The notes: generated by a model from the letters alone, not told the origin. A DNA stretch of 64,000 nucleotides from Barnesiella sp. An55 (GCF_002161555.1 NZ_NFHZ01000007.1:1-64000); one strand, 5' to 3'. Positions 8,119 through 17,129 are shown, counted from the first letter of the stretch. Numbers and translations: made by a program.

Positions 8119-9580
8119 ATGAAGACAGTAAGAAAAACTTGGGGGGGGGGTGCTGCTGGTTGCAGTAGCTCTGGTAATGGGCAGTTGCTCGAAAGAGAAG
8201 GATGAACCTATTCCTGCTCCGAAATTTGAATGGACGACAGATATCGCGACCGATATGCCGGTATTTGTCGTTCCCGATACCAAAGTCGAGATTGGCTATG
8301 CCGCCGAATATGTGCAATCGGTTACAACAGGATCCTTGCCCAACGGGTGGAACGTAAAGGTGAATGAAGGAACTCAAAAGATTGAAATCTCAGCAACAGC
8401 CGACGCCGAAACCAAAGCCACACTGGAGGTTACGATAACGGGTAACGACGGGAAGCCTCTCTCGCAGCATGTGGAACTTTATTGCTTGAATACGTTTGAC
8501 GATCCGGCCGGAGTCTTCGTTCTTAACGAAGGAAACATGACCACCGAGAACGGTTCGCTCACCTGGATTTCGCCCGAGGGGTATGTGCTGGACGATGCCT
8601 ACAAAACGGTCAATGGCTCCGAGCTGGGTAATGTGGCTCAAGACATGGCCATCTATGACGGACAGATTTATATCATCTCGCAAAATGGCAACAAGAACCC
8701 GAACGGCACAACGTTCGAGAACGACGGCATGCTGGTGATTGCCGATGCCCATACCTTGAAACGGACGGCCGCTTTCACCAACGACGACCTCCAAGGGCTC
8801 GACTGGCCTACACATATCGCAGTACTCGATGCCCAGCATCTATACATTCGCGACAACGCCGGCATCTATCGCTTCGACCCGACGACCAAGACGCTGACCT
8901 TCATAACCGGCTCCGACGGTGCTCCCAAAAGCCGTTTCGTCACAATGGGAGGTAAAGCCTATACCTTCAAGTCGGGCTATTCGAGCAAGCTTCTCGAGAT
9001 TTCGACCGAGAGCGATGCCGTGACTTCAATTTCGTTCCCTTACAGCATCCCCTGCATGATCAACCGGGTGCTGGGTATTCAAGGTGCCGATGATGGCCGC
9101 ATGTGGGTAATGACCTCTACTTCGACTACTGTCGGCTCGGGACAGACGGCCATCGGGAAATTCAACCTCTCGGACCGCTCGATGATTCAGCGGCGAATCG
9201 GGGTTGAGCCGGGTGTAGGCTCATCGGGCGAGGCTTTTGCCGCCTATGGCAACAACCTCTACTATGCCGATGGCGTGACCGTCTATTGCCTGCCCTTCGA
9301 CGAAAGCGAAGACCTCAAAGCCGATTCGGGTCTCGAGGCCGAGCAATGGATGGTAGATCTTTCGGCTTTGGACAAGAACGCCGGGCTGCGCTACAACGGG
9401 CTGGGAGTACATCCCACATCGGGACGTGTCTATATCAATACCATCAAATCGTATGCCCTCTTTGGACAGAATCAGATCTGGGGCTTCGACTTCGCCACCA
9501 GTACCAAGGCTCCGGCCGTCAAATATGAGAATTATACCAATTTCCCTGCCGGCTTCTATTTCCCTGCCGGTCGTCAATAA
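8119..9580 (+). CDS. BtuG-like DUF5074 beta-propeller lipoprotein, out of frame through a G10 tract
   Basis: A surface-type lipoprotein with an Ig-like N-terminal part (about residues 30-130) and a C-terminal DUF5074/YncE-like beta-propeller; repeats start at a VFVLNEGN motif and an NGSLTWISPEG segment. Close relatives include BtuG, which binds cobalamin at the cell surface in Bacteroides (established for that family). ATG 8119 starts MKTVRKTW and then enters a run of ten G (8141-8150). As written, this start hits a stop at 8167. Removing one G, or adding two, joins it to the long frame and gives a complete lipoprotein signal with lipobox MGSC at residue 23, followed by acidic residues. The long frame otherwise has only a GTG at 8150 with half a signal peptide. 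So the gene is either phase-variable and OFF, or the base count is wrong. The riboswitch controls it. Confidence 0.8.
8141..8150 (+). repeat. Homopolymeric G10 tract in a signal-peptide coding region
   Basis: Ten consecutive G lie 22 bases after the ATG at 8119. Tract lengths divisible by three (9 or 12) restore the lipoprotein frame; ten, as read here, does not. Runs of this kind are known slipped-strand phase-variation switches in other bacteria. They are also sites of sequencing error. Confidence 0.9.
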
Positions 9581-9601
9581 ATCTTGTAAAATATTTGAAC
9601 G

Positions 9602-10576
9602 ATGAAAATGAAATGGATAACAGCCCTCCTGGTGGGGGCCATGATGGTGGCGAGCGGATGCACGTCCGATCCGGAAGGTATCAATAACCCGGGTGGGAAC
9701 TCGGGTGGAGGCCAGTCGCAACCCCTCGGCGGATATGCGGCACCCGACGGTGTGCTCATTCTCAACCAGGGGGCTCCGCGCCTGGAAAACGGATCGGTGA
9801 CCTGGATTTCGCCCGAGGGTATAGTTGAACAAAATGTCTATCGCACGGTCAACGGTTCGGCGTGCGGAAACACGTCGCAAGACCTCTACCTCTGCGGCAA
9901 CAAGATTTACATCATGAGCAACAATAACGAAGTCCCCGATTTGGGAAACAGCGAGCCGGGCGATGGCTCGATTGTCATCGTCGATGCCGAGACCTTCCGT
10001 CGTGAAAAAGCGTTTCAATTCTCAGACTTGAAATTCCACAAGCCCGAAGGCTCGCTCGAAGTGGTCGATTCACTATCGCTGGCTACTCCGTTTGAGAATA
10101 TGGCCGTCATCGACGAGCACAATCTCTTCTTTGCCGACGGACAGGGTATGTTCCGCCTCGACACCGAAACAGGTAAGTTGAACCTCGTCGAAGGGGGATA
10201 TCACTTCGGTAACCAGGGAAACACCATTGAGACCGTCGTAGCCACACGGGGCATGACTGTCATAGGCGACCACCTCTACTTTGCGGCCGGCACCCTGACC
10301 GTAAGCCGCATCTCGCTCAAGACCTGGAAAATCGAAGAGTATATCCACGTGGAAAACGATGCTCCGCAAGCCCGGTACCTCACTTGCAACGTCGTGGCCG
10401 ATTCGAAGAAGAATCTGCTTTATGTATCGGTATCGAACGACTTGAACGAAGCTCGAACCTCCGACGGGAATATTCTGGTCTATAACTGCAGCGGCGACGA
10501 ACCGCAACTGGTCATGAACATCGAGAACAAGGCCAGCTACCCGATAAACATCTATCCAATGTCGAAATTCTATTGA
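9602..10576 (+). CDS. BtuG-like DUF5074 beta-propeller lipoprotein
   Basis: A 324-residue lipoprotein: signal peptide with lipobox VASGC (Cys20), then a Gly/Asn-rich linker (about residues 28-45) and a DUF5074 propeller beginning GVLILNQGAP and NGSVTWISPEG. It is paralogous to the preceding gene (shared VNGS, SLTWISPEG-like, NTSQDL/NVAQDM and MAVIDEHNLF-like repeats), but lacks the Ig-like N-terminal domain. It starts 21 bases after the preceding stop and ends before a strong terminator, so it is the second and last gene of the B12-riboswitch transcript. By family it is expected at the cell surface binding a corrinoid or handing it to a TonB-dependent transporter; the partner BtuB is not in this window. 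The reading frame is intact, unlike its neighbour. Confidence 0.82.
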   Translation: MKMKWITALLVGAMMVASGCTSDPEGINNPGGNSGGGQSQPLGGYAAPDGVLILNQGAPRLENGSVTWISPEGIVEQNVYRTVNGSACGNTSQDLYLCGNKIYIMSNNNEVPDLGNSEPGDGSIVIVDAETFRREKAFQFSDLKFHKPEGSLEVVDSLSLATPFENMAVIDEHNLFFADGQGMFRLDTETGKLNLVEGGYHFGNQGNTIETVVATRGMTVIGDHLYFAAGTLTVSRISLKTWKIEEYIHVENDAPQARYLTCNVVADSKKNLLYVSVSNDLNEARTSDGNILVYNCSGDEPQLVMNIENKASYPINIYPMSKFY

Positions 10577-10626
10577 GAAATCGAACCGAGACCACTACCA
10601 CACCTTCTCGTGTAATGTCTGCAAAA

Positions 10627-10666
10627 GAGACCGACCTCACAAGACTCTGAGGCCGGTCTCTTTTTT
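10627..10666 (+). terminator. Intrinsic terminator
   Basis: The stem GAGACCG/CCTCA pairs with TGAGG/CGGTCTC and is followed by six T. It ends the B12-regulated transcript. Confidence 0.88.
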
Positions 10667-10768
10667 GTATCCGGCATTTTTCTCTCATAGTCCCATAGAC
10701 GCACTCGGTTCCTCGATACCAAGAGTAACTATTTTTTGTTAATGCACAAACCTAAAACCGGTAAACGA

Positions 10769-10800
10769 TTTGGCAAATCACCGCTTTCTCGTTACCTTTG
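10769..10800 (+). promoter_or_regulatory. Bacteroidota promoter (TTTG-N20-TACCTTTG)
   Basis: TTTG at 10769-10772 and TACCTTTG at 10793-10800 are 20 bases apart, a full consensus match. It lies 23 bases before the ATG of the endonuclease gene. Confidence 0.7.
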
Positions 10801-10822
10801 TGGCCCCTTTTACAGAAAGAGT

Positions 10823-12223
10823 ATGAACAAACGATATGTAATGATTATCACCGCTCTATGCGGTATCTGCTTCTCGCTGCTGGCCGATATGCCCCGGGAC
10901 TACTACCCCAATACTCTCGAGGGAAAAAGTGGCGCCGAGCTCAAAACCGAACTGCATAACCTGCTCAAGAATCATACCCGCATCGCCTACGGGTCGCGCA
11001 ACTACGACGGGGCCTGTACCTGGACGGTATTCAGGGAGAGCGACAAACGTGACAACGGCAAAGTGTGGGACATGTACTCCAACTACACCTATAGTTTCCC
11101 CAACAGTGGCGCAGCCAAAGGCATGAACATCGAGCACAGCGTGCCCAAAAGCTGGTGGGGCGACAGCAACTACGACGACACCACTCCGGGTTATCCCTAC
11201 CAGTACGATGCCTCCTACGACCTGCAGCACCTGGTGCCTGCCGATGCCAGTGCCAACTCGGCCAAAAGCAACTACCCGCTGGGCGAGGTGGTTACCGCCT
11301 CGTTCGACAACGGAGTGAGCAAGGTGGGTACCGGCTATGCCAATGGCAAGGCAACCAACCTCTTCGAACCGGCCGACGAATACAAAGGCGACTTTGCCCG
11401 CATGTATCTCTATTTCGTCACCTGCTACCAGGATTATGCCTGGAAGTCACTGGCAACCACCATGTTTGCCCAGAATTCCTACCCCACCCTCAACGCCTAC
11501 GGCCAATCCCTGCTGCTGAAGTGGCACCGCCAGGATCCCGTGAGTCAAAAGGAGATCGACCGCAACAACGCAGTATATAGTTTCCAGGGCAACCGCAATC
11601 CCTACATCGACTACCCCAATATGGTAGAATACATTTGGGGCGACTCGATCGGCTACGAGTTCAGCTTCTCGGGGGCTCACTCCACAACCCCAAGCATCAC
11701 GGTATCGAGCAACCTCATAGACTTCGGCTACATCGCCGACGGCACCTCGAAACAGACCGAGATATACATCAAAGGGCGCAACCTCACTTCGACCGTTACG
11801 GTTCAAATTCTCAACGACAACCGTGGCGAGTTCTCGGTAACCCCAACCTCGCTGACGGCCGACGAGCTCAACACGACGGGTATCAACCTCACCGTTAGCT
11901 TCTCGCCCCAGACCACCGGCTCACACAACGCCACCCTGCGGCTCACCAGCAACGATCTCGAATCGGCTACCGACATCGCACTCTCGGGATCGGTACTCTC
12001 GTCGCAAGTCAGCTATCTCGAGATTGTAGGGCTGAAATCGACCTATAAAAAGAGCGACAGCCCCGTATTGTTGCAACTGAACAGCGACGTGGCCGTCAAA
12101 TGGACCGTCGATGGAACCAGCGCCACACACTTCACTCCCTCCAATCTCTCGCCGGGACTTCACACCGTTAAGTTCACCACGGCAAACGGGAGCGGGAAAA
12201 TGCGAGTACAAATTATCGAATAA
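10823..12223 (+). CDS. Secreted endonuclease I family protein with C-terminal Ig-like domain
   Basis: A 466-residue exported nuclease. It has a signal peptide (MNKRYVMIITALCGICFSLLA). The endonuclease I core (about residues 25-285) carries MNIEHSVPKSWWG (His105, the expected metal/catalytic His region) and DLQHLVPADASANSAKSNYPLG (the HL-P-D and N motifs). Residues about 290-400 look like an ASH/HYDIN-type immunoglobulin domain (IDFGYIADGTSKQ followed by beta strands and FSPQTTGSHNATLRLTSND). The last 60 residues are another small beta module. Family enzymes cut single- and double-stranded DNA outside the cell or in the periplasm. The start at 10823 is chosen for the signal peptide and the promoter just upstream. 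The lipoprotein gene 14 bases downstream is probably co-transcribed. Confidence 0.88.
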   Translation: MNKRYVMIITALCGICFSLLADMPRDYYPNTLEGKSGAELKTELHNLLKNHTRIAYGSRNYDGACTWTVFRESDKRDNGKVWDMYSNYTYSFPNSGAAKGMNIEHSVPKSWWGDSNYDDTTPGYPYQYDASYDLQHLVPADASANSAKSNYPLGEVVTASFDNGVSKVGTGYANGKATNLFEPADEYKGDFARMYLYFVTCYQDYAWKSLATTMFAQNSYPTLNAYGQSLLLKWHRQDPVSQKEIDRNNAVYSFQGNRNPYIDYPNMVEYIWGDSIGYEFSFSGAHSTTPSITVSSNLIDFGYIADGTSKQTEIYIKGRNLTSTVTVQILNDNRGEFSVTPTSLTADELNTTGINLTVSFSPQTTGSHNATLRLTSNDLESATDIALSGSVLSSQVSYLEIVGLKSTYKKSDSPVLLQLNSDVAVKWTVDGTSATHFTPSNLSPGLHTVKFTTANGSGKMRVQIIE

Positions 12224-12237
12224 CCTTTTAATGACAA

Positions 12238-12939
12238 ATGTTTATGAACGCAACCCAATATATACGTTACATTGTCGCCTCCCTTTTAGCCCTGTCGCTG
12301 CTCTGCGGCTGCAAAGAGGAGAAAGAGGAGAACCAACTTACCGATTTTGCCCTGCGGGTCGATGAGTCGGTCACAATCAAGTTGCCCAACTCGACCACCT
12401 ACACCCTCACCGTCAACAACCCCATTATCGATTATACCCAAGCAGGCAGCACGCTCACCGTCACGGCTATCAAAGAGGGAAAAGCCACGCTCACCGTCGT
12501 GCTCGACTCGGGCGAAAGCCGCAACTACACCTTCACCGTCACAGCCAACGCCTACCAAATAGGATTCACTATCGACTCCACACCGCGCGTGGAATCGTGG
12601 ACAGGCACGAGCCTCAAGACCGAAGAGACCACCGGGCTGCAGGTTAGCTACGAACCGGGGCTCGACATCACCGGTTCGACGACCGGCAACTCGACCCGCT
12701 CCTACGCCTTCCTCTACCCCGAGACCGGCAAACTGCTGCGCTTCTCGGCCGAAGGAGACTTCACTCAAAAGGGTACCTTGAACAACGGTATCGCAGCTAC
12801 CCGCGAGAGCCACAACGACCCGGTACAATACGAGGCCTGCACCGTCACCATCGAAAAGGTGAACAGCGAGGGCAAAATCTGGTTCACCCTGCAATTTGCC
12901 AACCGCAGCGACATCCGCATCGTCACCGAGGTCTTCTAA
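12238..12939 (+). CDS. Ig-like domain lipoprotein, unknown function
   Basis: A 233-residue lipoprotein with lipobox LLCGC (Cys25) followed by a strongly charged stretch (KEEKEEN), fitting the Bacteroidota surface-export signal. Residues about 30-105 form a bacterial Ig-like (BIG_2-type) fold with the usual TVTAIKEGKATLTV pattern. The remaining 125 residues are beta-rich and unrecognised. The ATG at 12238 or the in-frame ATG two codons later (12244) are both possible. It follows the endonuclease gene by 14 bases. It could anchor or present that nuclease at the surface, which is inference from proximity only. Confidence 0.7.
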   Translation: MFMNATQYIRYIVASLLALSLLCGCKEEKEENQLTDFALRVDESVTIKLPNSTTYTLTVNNPIIDYTQAGSTLTVTAIKEGKATLTVVLDSGESRNYTFTVTANAYQIGFTIDSTPRVESWTGTSLKTEETTGLQVSYEPGLDITGSTTGNSTRSYAFLYPETGKLLRFSAEGDFTQKGTLNNGIAATRESHNDPVQYEACTVTIEKVNSEGKIWFTLQFANRSDIRIVTEVF

Positions 12940-12964
12940 GGAAATTATCTATCCCTATCATACA

Positions 12965-12998
12965 AGCGGCCCCGGCGATTGATTTCGTCGGGGCCGCT
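12965..12998. terminator. Shared intergenic hairpin between convergent genes
   Basis: A GC-rich stem of about 14 pairs (AGCGGCCCCGGCGA with TCGTCGGGGCCGCT) lies between the lipoprotein gene and the convergent nan operon. There is no long T run on either side, so it is a less certain terminator for both. Confidence 0.6.
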
Positions 12999-13061
12999 CC
13001 CTTTATATAACTGCCTCTCTCTAAGCGGTTATCTTTATGAAATTAAAATCAAAATCAGCCA

Positions 13062-13517
13062 TTACTTCTCCTCTATCTTCACCTTGCCAATCATCTTGCG
13101 AATCTTACCCTCGCCGATAATCGGGGCATGGGCGTCCTCGGGGAAAAAGACGGCCACCTGGCCAGGCACGAGATGCAGCCACGAGGTGGGACGATCGGCA
13201 TAGAGCGCACAGTCGCCTTCGGGATCATAGGGTTTCACTTCGTCGGTCACATCTTCGAGTGCTTTCCATCCCATGGTTTCGCGACCCTCCAGCAAAATCT
13301 GCACGTCGATATAGTCGCGATGCACCTCCAGCACCTGTTTCTCGGCCGGCATACACTCGGGATTGGCGTTGTTGATAAAGAGATTGTCACCGTCGAGTTC
13401 GATGCGTCCGCACTCCATGTGCAGGATATCGTGGCTCTTGACATAATCAAACAACTGTTTGAATCGCGGATGAAGCGCCTCGATGCGGGCGGTATTCTGT
13501 AAGTTGGTAAGTATCAT
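13062..13517 (-). CDS. YhcH/YjgK/YiaL family protein (NanQ-like sialic acid anomerase)
   Basis: A 151-residue cupin-like protein of the YhcH/YjgK/YiaL (DUF386) family. Seen are EVHRDYIDVQILLEG (about residues 68-82, metal-binding His/Glu) and FFPEDAHAP (about 127-135), both family hallmarks. E. coli YhcH (NanQ) has been reported to speed anomer interconversion of N-acetylneuraminate for the lyase. Here it is the last gene of an operon with neuraminate lyase and N-acylglucosamine 2-epimerase, 44 bases after the transporter gene, which supports the same role. No signal peptide, so cytoplasmic. Confidence 0.88.
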   Translation of the reverse strand: MILTNLQNTARIEALHPRFKQLFDYVKSHDILHMECGRIELDGDNLFINNANPECMPAEKQVLEVHRDYIDVQILLEGRETMGWKALEDVTDEVKPYDPEGDCALYADRPTSWLHLVPGQVAVFFPEDAHAPIIGEGKIRKMIGKVKIEEK

Positions 13518-13561
13518 GGTTCTTTCTATTTGATATGCTGTTTTTATCGAGTTGAAACAAG

Positions 13562-14803
13562 TTATTTCATATTATCGGTCTTGGGCCGCAGGAAATAGAG
13601 TTGCAGCACGAGGGCCACAGCCACTACCCCGGCCAGCATGGCAAAGCCGCCCCCCAGATTACCGTCGTCGGTCCACTGGCCCAACAGACTGGTAATAAAG
13701 GCTCCGGCAAAAACGCCCACCATATTCATGATGCCATAGGCGGTAGCCCTCTGCCGGGCCGATACGAACTGACAAAGGATGGGCATATTGTTGGTGTCGA
13801 ACATGCCATAACCGATGCCGAAAAGGAGGCCGGCTCCTACCACGGCCACGATGCTGTGCCCATAGCCCAGCAGAAGCAGCGACGGGATGGTGAGTCCCAA
13901 CCCGATGGCTCCGATATAGACCCGACCGCGCAGATTTTTCTGCACCCAACGGTCGGAAAGCGTACCCCCGATGACGACTCCCAGGAACGACGACACCGCA
14001 ATGGTGATGGTCGAGAGTGGCCCGGCCTCGGACATGGGCATATCGAGGTTCTCCTCAAAGAGCGTGGGCAACCAGTTCTTGGTAGCCCACCCGGGGAGAC
14101 TGGGGGCGGCAAAATAGAGCAGAATGACCCAGAAGGCCACATTGCTGAAGAGGGTCTTCAGGCTCACCCATACCGGTTCTTTGGCGGGAGCGGCAGTCTC
14201 GGGAACCGGGTGCTCCAGATTCTCATCGGGCTTCTTATCCCGCAAAAAGAGGGTGAGCAGCAGAGCATAGGCAATGCCGATGATACCAAACCAGTGAAAG
14301 GTCGTATGCCACGAATAGGCGGCAGCCACCGTGGCACCAAAGCCTCCGATGGCCTGGCCGGTATAGAGTCCCGTCATGTGGATTCCCACGGCCAGCGAAC
14401 GGGACTTGCCCGTGTGATAGTCGGCAATGAGCGACAGCCCTGCCGGGATATAGAGAGCCTCGCTTACCCCCATAAGGGCCCGAAGCCAAAATATCTGATT
14501 AAAGGTAGTGGCTATACCCATGAGATAGGTCACGGCCGACCACACAAACAGACTGCCCACGATGAGCCACTTGCGATTCAGGCGGTCGGCTATAATCCCC
14601 GATATGGGACTCATACAGCCATAGATGTAGAGGAAGATGGCCATGAGCCAACCAAAATTGGTAGCCGACTGCAACTCGACAATATCGATCTGCATGGCAT
14701 CTTTCATGGTACTCAGCATCTGCCGGTCCATATAATTGAGCAGAGCTACTCCCCACAAAAGGGCAACCACAACCCAGGGATATATTTTAGAGGGTCTTTT
14801 CAC
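13562..14803 (-). CDS. nanT: MFS transporter, probable sialic acid uptake (NanT-like)
   Basis: A 413-residue major facilitator protein with 12 predicted membrane helices. The N-terminal WVVVALLWGVALLNYMDRQMLS and the first-loop GIIADRLNRKWLIVGS (the DRxxRR-type MFS signature) fit the anion:cation symporter/glucarate group. It sits between the 2-epimerase and YhcH genes of the nan operon, so N-acetylneuraminate (or a sialic acid derivative) is the likely cargo. This agrees with Bacteroidota nan loci, which use an MFS NanT in the inner membrane. The start is a GTG at 14803: an in-frame stop lies four codons upstream and no ATG precedes the first helix. Confidence 0.88.
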   Translation of the reverse strand: MKRPSKIYPWVVVALLWGVALLNYMDRQMLSTMKDAMQIDIVELQSATNFGWLMAIFLYIYGCMSPISGIIADRLNRKWLIVGSLFVWSAVTYLMGIATTFNQIFWLRALMGVSEALYIPAGLSLIADYHTGKSRSLAVGIHMTGLYTGQAIGGFGATVAAAYSWHTTFHWFGIIGIAYALLLTLFLRDKKPDENLEHPVPETAAPAKEPVWVSLKTLFSNVAFWVILLYFAAPSLPGWATKNWLPTLFEENLDMPMSEAGPLSTITIAVSSFLGVVIGGTLSDRWVQKNLRGRVYIGAIGLGLTIPSLLLLGYGHSIVAVVGAGLLFGIGYGMFDTNNMPILCQFVSARQRATAYGIMNMVGVFAGAFITSLLGQWTDDGNLGGGFAMLAGVVAVALVLQLYFLRPKTDNMK

Positions 14804-14886
14804 GATACAAGATTATGGATTAAAGATTAAACGGAGCCACGGCCGGGAAGGACAAGTAGTCCCCTCTTGCACTCCCGGCCGGGCAC

Positions 14887-16071
14887 TCAATAGCCATTCA
14901 GCATTTCCCGGCACAGTTCATACCCCTTGGTCATCATGCGGGGGATATGAAACGGTCCCTTGAAGAGATTCCCCTTGGCCGGCTGGGCCACACTACCGTC
15001 GCGATGCAGGTATCCAAACCATTCACCATATTGTGCATCGGGGAAGTGTGCATAGGTCCAGTCGCTTATTTGGGTGTGCATGTTCAAATATTTCTCATTC
15101 CCGGTTACCTTGTAGGCATAGAGCGTGGCGATGATAGCCTCGGTCTGCGGCCACCAGAATTTCATGTCCTGCGAATAGTCCTGAGGCGGATAGTTCTTGC
15201 AGTCGCGGAAGTTAATGATGCCGCCATACTGCTTGTCCCAACCCCACTCCCACGACCAGTCGAGAATCGTGAGAGCCATGCGGGTTATCGCTTCGTCGCC
15301 TCCCCGGTCGGCAGCCACGTCGAGCAGGAACCACGAGGTCTCGATGCAGTGCCCGGGATTGATTAAACGCCCGTTGATGGTGTCGATAAATTCGCCGCGA
15401 GGTCCCACCATCTCGAGCAGGGCCTTGAACTCGGGATGCATGAAGTAGTGCTCCAGAGCATAGAGCGACGTCGATATCTGCTCGTCGAGTTCGGGATCGG
15501 CAATCACCTTCTTGATGCGCGAAGCCACGTTAATCATAATCATCGTGATGGAGTGTCCCTGCGCTTCTACCGTGGGCAGATACTTGGGCTCGAGCAGCCC
15601 CGGAGTCGAGAGGAATCGACGCATCGCCTTAAAGAGGGCAAGTGCTTTCTCGGCATACTCCCGTTCGCCTGTGGCCAACGCATACTCGGCCATGGCTATG
15701 GCGGCAAAACTTTCGCTAAAGACATAACGACGTTTCCGCAAGGGAGTACCGTCGGCAGCCACCTCGAAGTACATGCGCCCGTCGTTGTCGAAACAGTGAG
15801 CCTCGATGAAGTCGAGTGTACTCTTGGCGGCATCGAGCCACGTCTGGCGCTTCTCTACCTGATTATAGGCATAGCAGCAGGTAAAGGCAAACCGACCTTG
15901 AAACCACACCGACTTGGTAGTGTCGATGAGGCTCCCGTCACGATCGACACAGGTATATACCCCGCCATGATCCGTGTCGAGACCATGCTCGAGCCAGAAG
16001 GGCAAGATGTTGTTTACCAGGTCGTCTTTATATCGCTCGGCCCAATAGCCGAGATACAGTTGGGTATTCAT
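14887..16071 (-). CDS. nanE: N-acylglucosamine 2-epimerase (NanE-type, AGE family)
   Basis: A 394-residue (alpha/alpha)6-barrel enzyme of the renin-binding protein/AGE family. Seen are WFQGRFAFTCCYAY near residues 55-68, an Arg/His-containing GHCIETSWFLLDVA around 245-258, and LFKGPFHIPRMM near the C-terminus, which position the catalytic His residues of the family. In Bacteroidota sialic acid loci this AGE-type enzyme converts N-acetylmannosamine to N-acetylglucosamine, replacing the ManNAc-6-phosphate route. The start at 16071 (MNTQLYLGYWAERY) is preferred because the longer frame would overlap the lyase gene. The lyase stop is 22 bases upstream, so the order is lyase then epimerase then transporter. 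Confidence 0.9.
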   Translation of the reverse strand: MNTQLYLGYWAERYKDDLVNNILPFWLEHGLDTDHGGVYTCVDRDGSLIDTTKSVWFQGRFAFTCCYAYNQVEKRQTWLDAAKSTLDFIEAHCFDNDGRMYFEVAADGTPLRKRRYVFSESFAAIAMAEYALATGEREYAEKALALFKAMRRFLSTPGLLEPKYLPTVEAQGHSITMIMINVASRIKKVIADPELDEQISTSLYALEHYFMHPEFKALLEMVGPRGEFIDTINGRLINPGHCIETSWFLLDVAADRGGDEAITRMALTILDWSWEWGWDKQYGGIINFRDCKNYPPQDYSQDMKFWWPQTEAIIATLYAYKVTGNEKYLNMHTQISDWTYAHFPDAQYGEWFGYLHRDGSVAQPAKGNLFKGPFHIPRMMTKGYELCREMLNGY

Positions 16072-16093
16072 TGTGGTCTTCCTCCGATTAGAA

Positions 16094-17011
16094 TTAAAAT
16101 TTGTTGCAACGCTCAAAGAAACCGATGGCCTCCAACTCGGCCTTCATGCGGGCCTCTTCTTCATCGGTCATGTTTTGGAAGGGCGTGCGGTTCTTGCCCA
16201 GGTCGAGACCTATCAACTTCATAATGCGTTTACCGGCCACGATATTGCCCCGGTAGTGGCAGATTACGTTGATGACAGCCTGAGCGAAATTCTGGAGTTC
16301 GCGAGCCTTCTCGATATCGCCGGCGTTCCAGGCATCGATGATACCTACCAGATTGACGCCGTTATAGTTGGTCGTACCGCCTATTCCCCCCTGAGCGCCA
16401 CCCATGGCCAACGAAGGAAGTATGGTTTCGTCCTGCCCGTGCAACATATCGAATTTGCCGTTTTTGTAGAGACGGCACTGATTGTACTCATAGATACTTT
16501 CATAGGTATATTTGATACCGGCAAAGTTGGGGATACGCCCATCCACGGCCTCGAGAAAGGCGGTCATGGGCAGATAGGCCCCATTGAAAGCGGGGATATG
16601 ATAATAGTAGAAGGGCAACTGCGGGGCTCCGGCGGCAATCTCTTCGCAGTACTTCACCAGCTCCTCGATACGACCCACCTTGGGAAAGGGAGGCGCCATG
16701 GCTCCGATACCCCATGCGCCTATCTTCTGGGCATGTTCGGCCAACCGTCTGCTCTCTTTCACACAACAGCTACCTACGTGCACAATCACCTTGAACCCGG
16801 CGGGAGCCACTCGCACCCACTCTTCGGCCAGTCTCATGCGCTCCTCCTCGGTGAGCATATAGCCCTCGCCCGACGAGCCATTGATAAATACACCTTTCAA
16901 TCCATTCTTGACCAACATGCGGGCATAGGCCTCTATCGGCTCAAGATTCACCTCACCATTTTCATAGAACGGTGTAAACGGCGCATCAATCAATCCTATT
17001 ATCTTTTTCAT
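16094..17011 (-). CDS. nanL: N-acetylneuraminate lyase
   Basis: A 305-residue class I aldolase of the DHDPS/NAL family. Seen are GSSGEG (residues 45-50, carboxylate binding), FYYYHIPAFNG (Tyr135-137 region, catalytic Tyr) and FAGIKYT with Lys167 as the Schiff-base lysine. It splits N-acetylneuraminate to ManNAc and pyruvate in the cytoplasm. The YYYHIP sequence is the NAL-type version of the motif, and the neighbours (epimerase, MFS carrier, YhcH, NanM) make the sialic acid assignment strong. It is the first gene of the operon, with a consensus promoter 38 bases upstream of the ATG. Confidence 0.94.
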   Translation of the reverse strand: MKKIIGLIDAPFTPFYENGEVNLEPIEAYARMLVKNGLKGVFINGSSGEGYMLTEEERMRLAEEWVRVAPAGFKVIVHVGSCCVKESRRLAEHAQKIGAWGIGAMAPPFPKVGRIEELVKYCEEIAAGAPQLPFYYYHIPAFNGAYLPMTAFLEAVDGRIPNFAGIKYTYESIYEYNQCRLYKNGKFDMLHGQDETILPSLAMGGAQGGIGGTTNYNGVNLVGIIDAWNAGDIEKARELQNFAQAVINVICHYRGNIVAGKRIMKLIGLDLGKNRTPFQNMTDEEEARMKAELEAIGFFERCNKF

Positions 17012-17048
17012 CTTCGCTGCGTTTATAAATTGTTTTATTAACTACCCG

Positions 17049-17080
17049 CAAAAATAGGATTTTATATTTATTAATACAAA
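17049..17080 (-). promoter_or_regulatory. Promoter of the nan operon (TTTG-N20-TATTTTTG)
   Basis: On the minus strand TTTG (17080-17077) and TATTTTTG (17056-17049) are exactly 20 bases apart, a full match to the Bacteroidota -33/-7 consensus. It drives nanL and the genes after it. Confidence 0.75.
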
Positions 17081-17129
17081 TGAAACCAAGAAAAAATATC
17101 GACTCCTCGAAAGCCTGCCGAGAGCGCAT

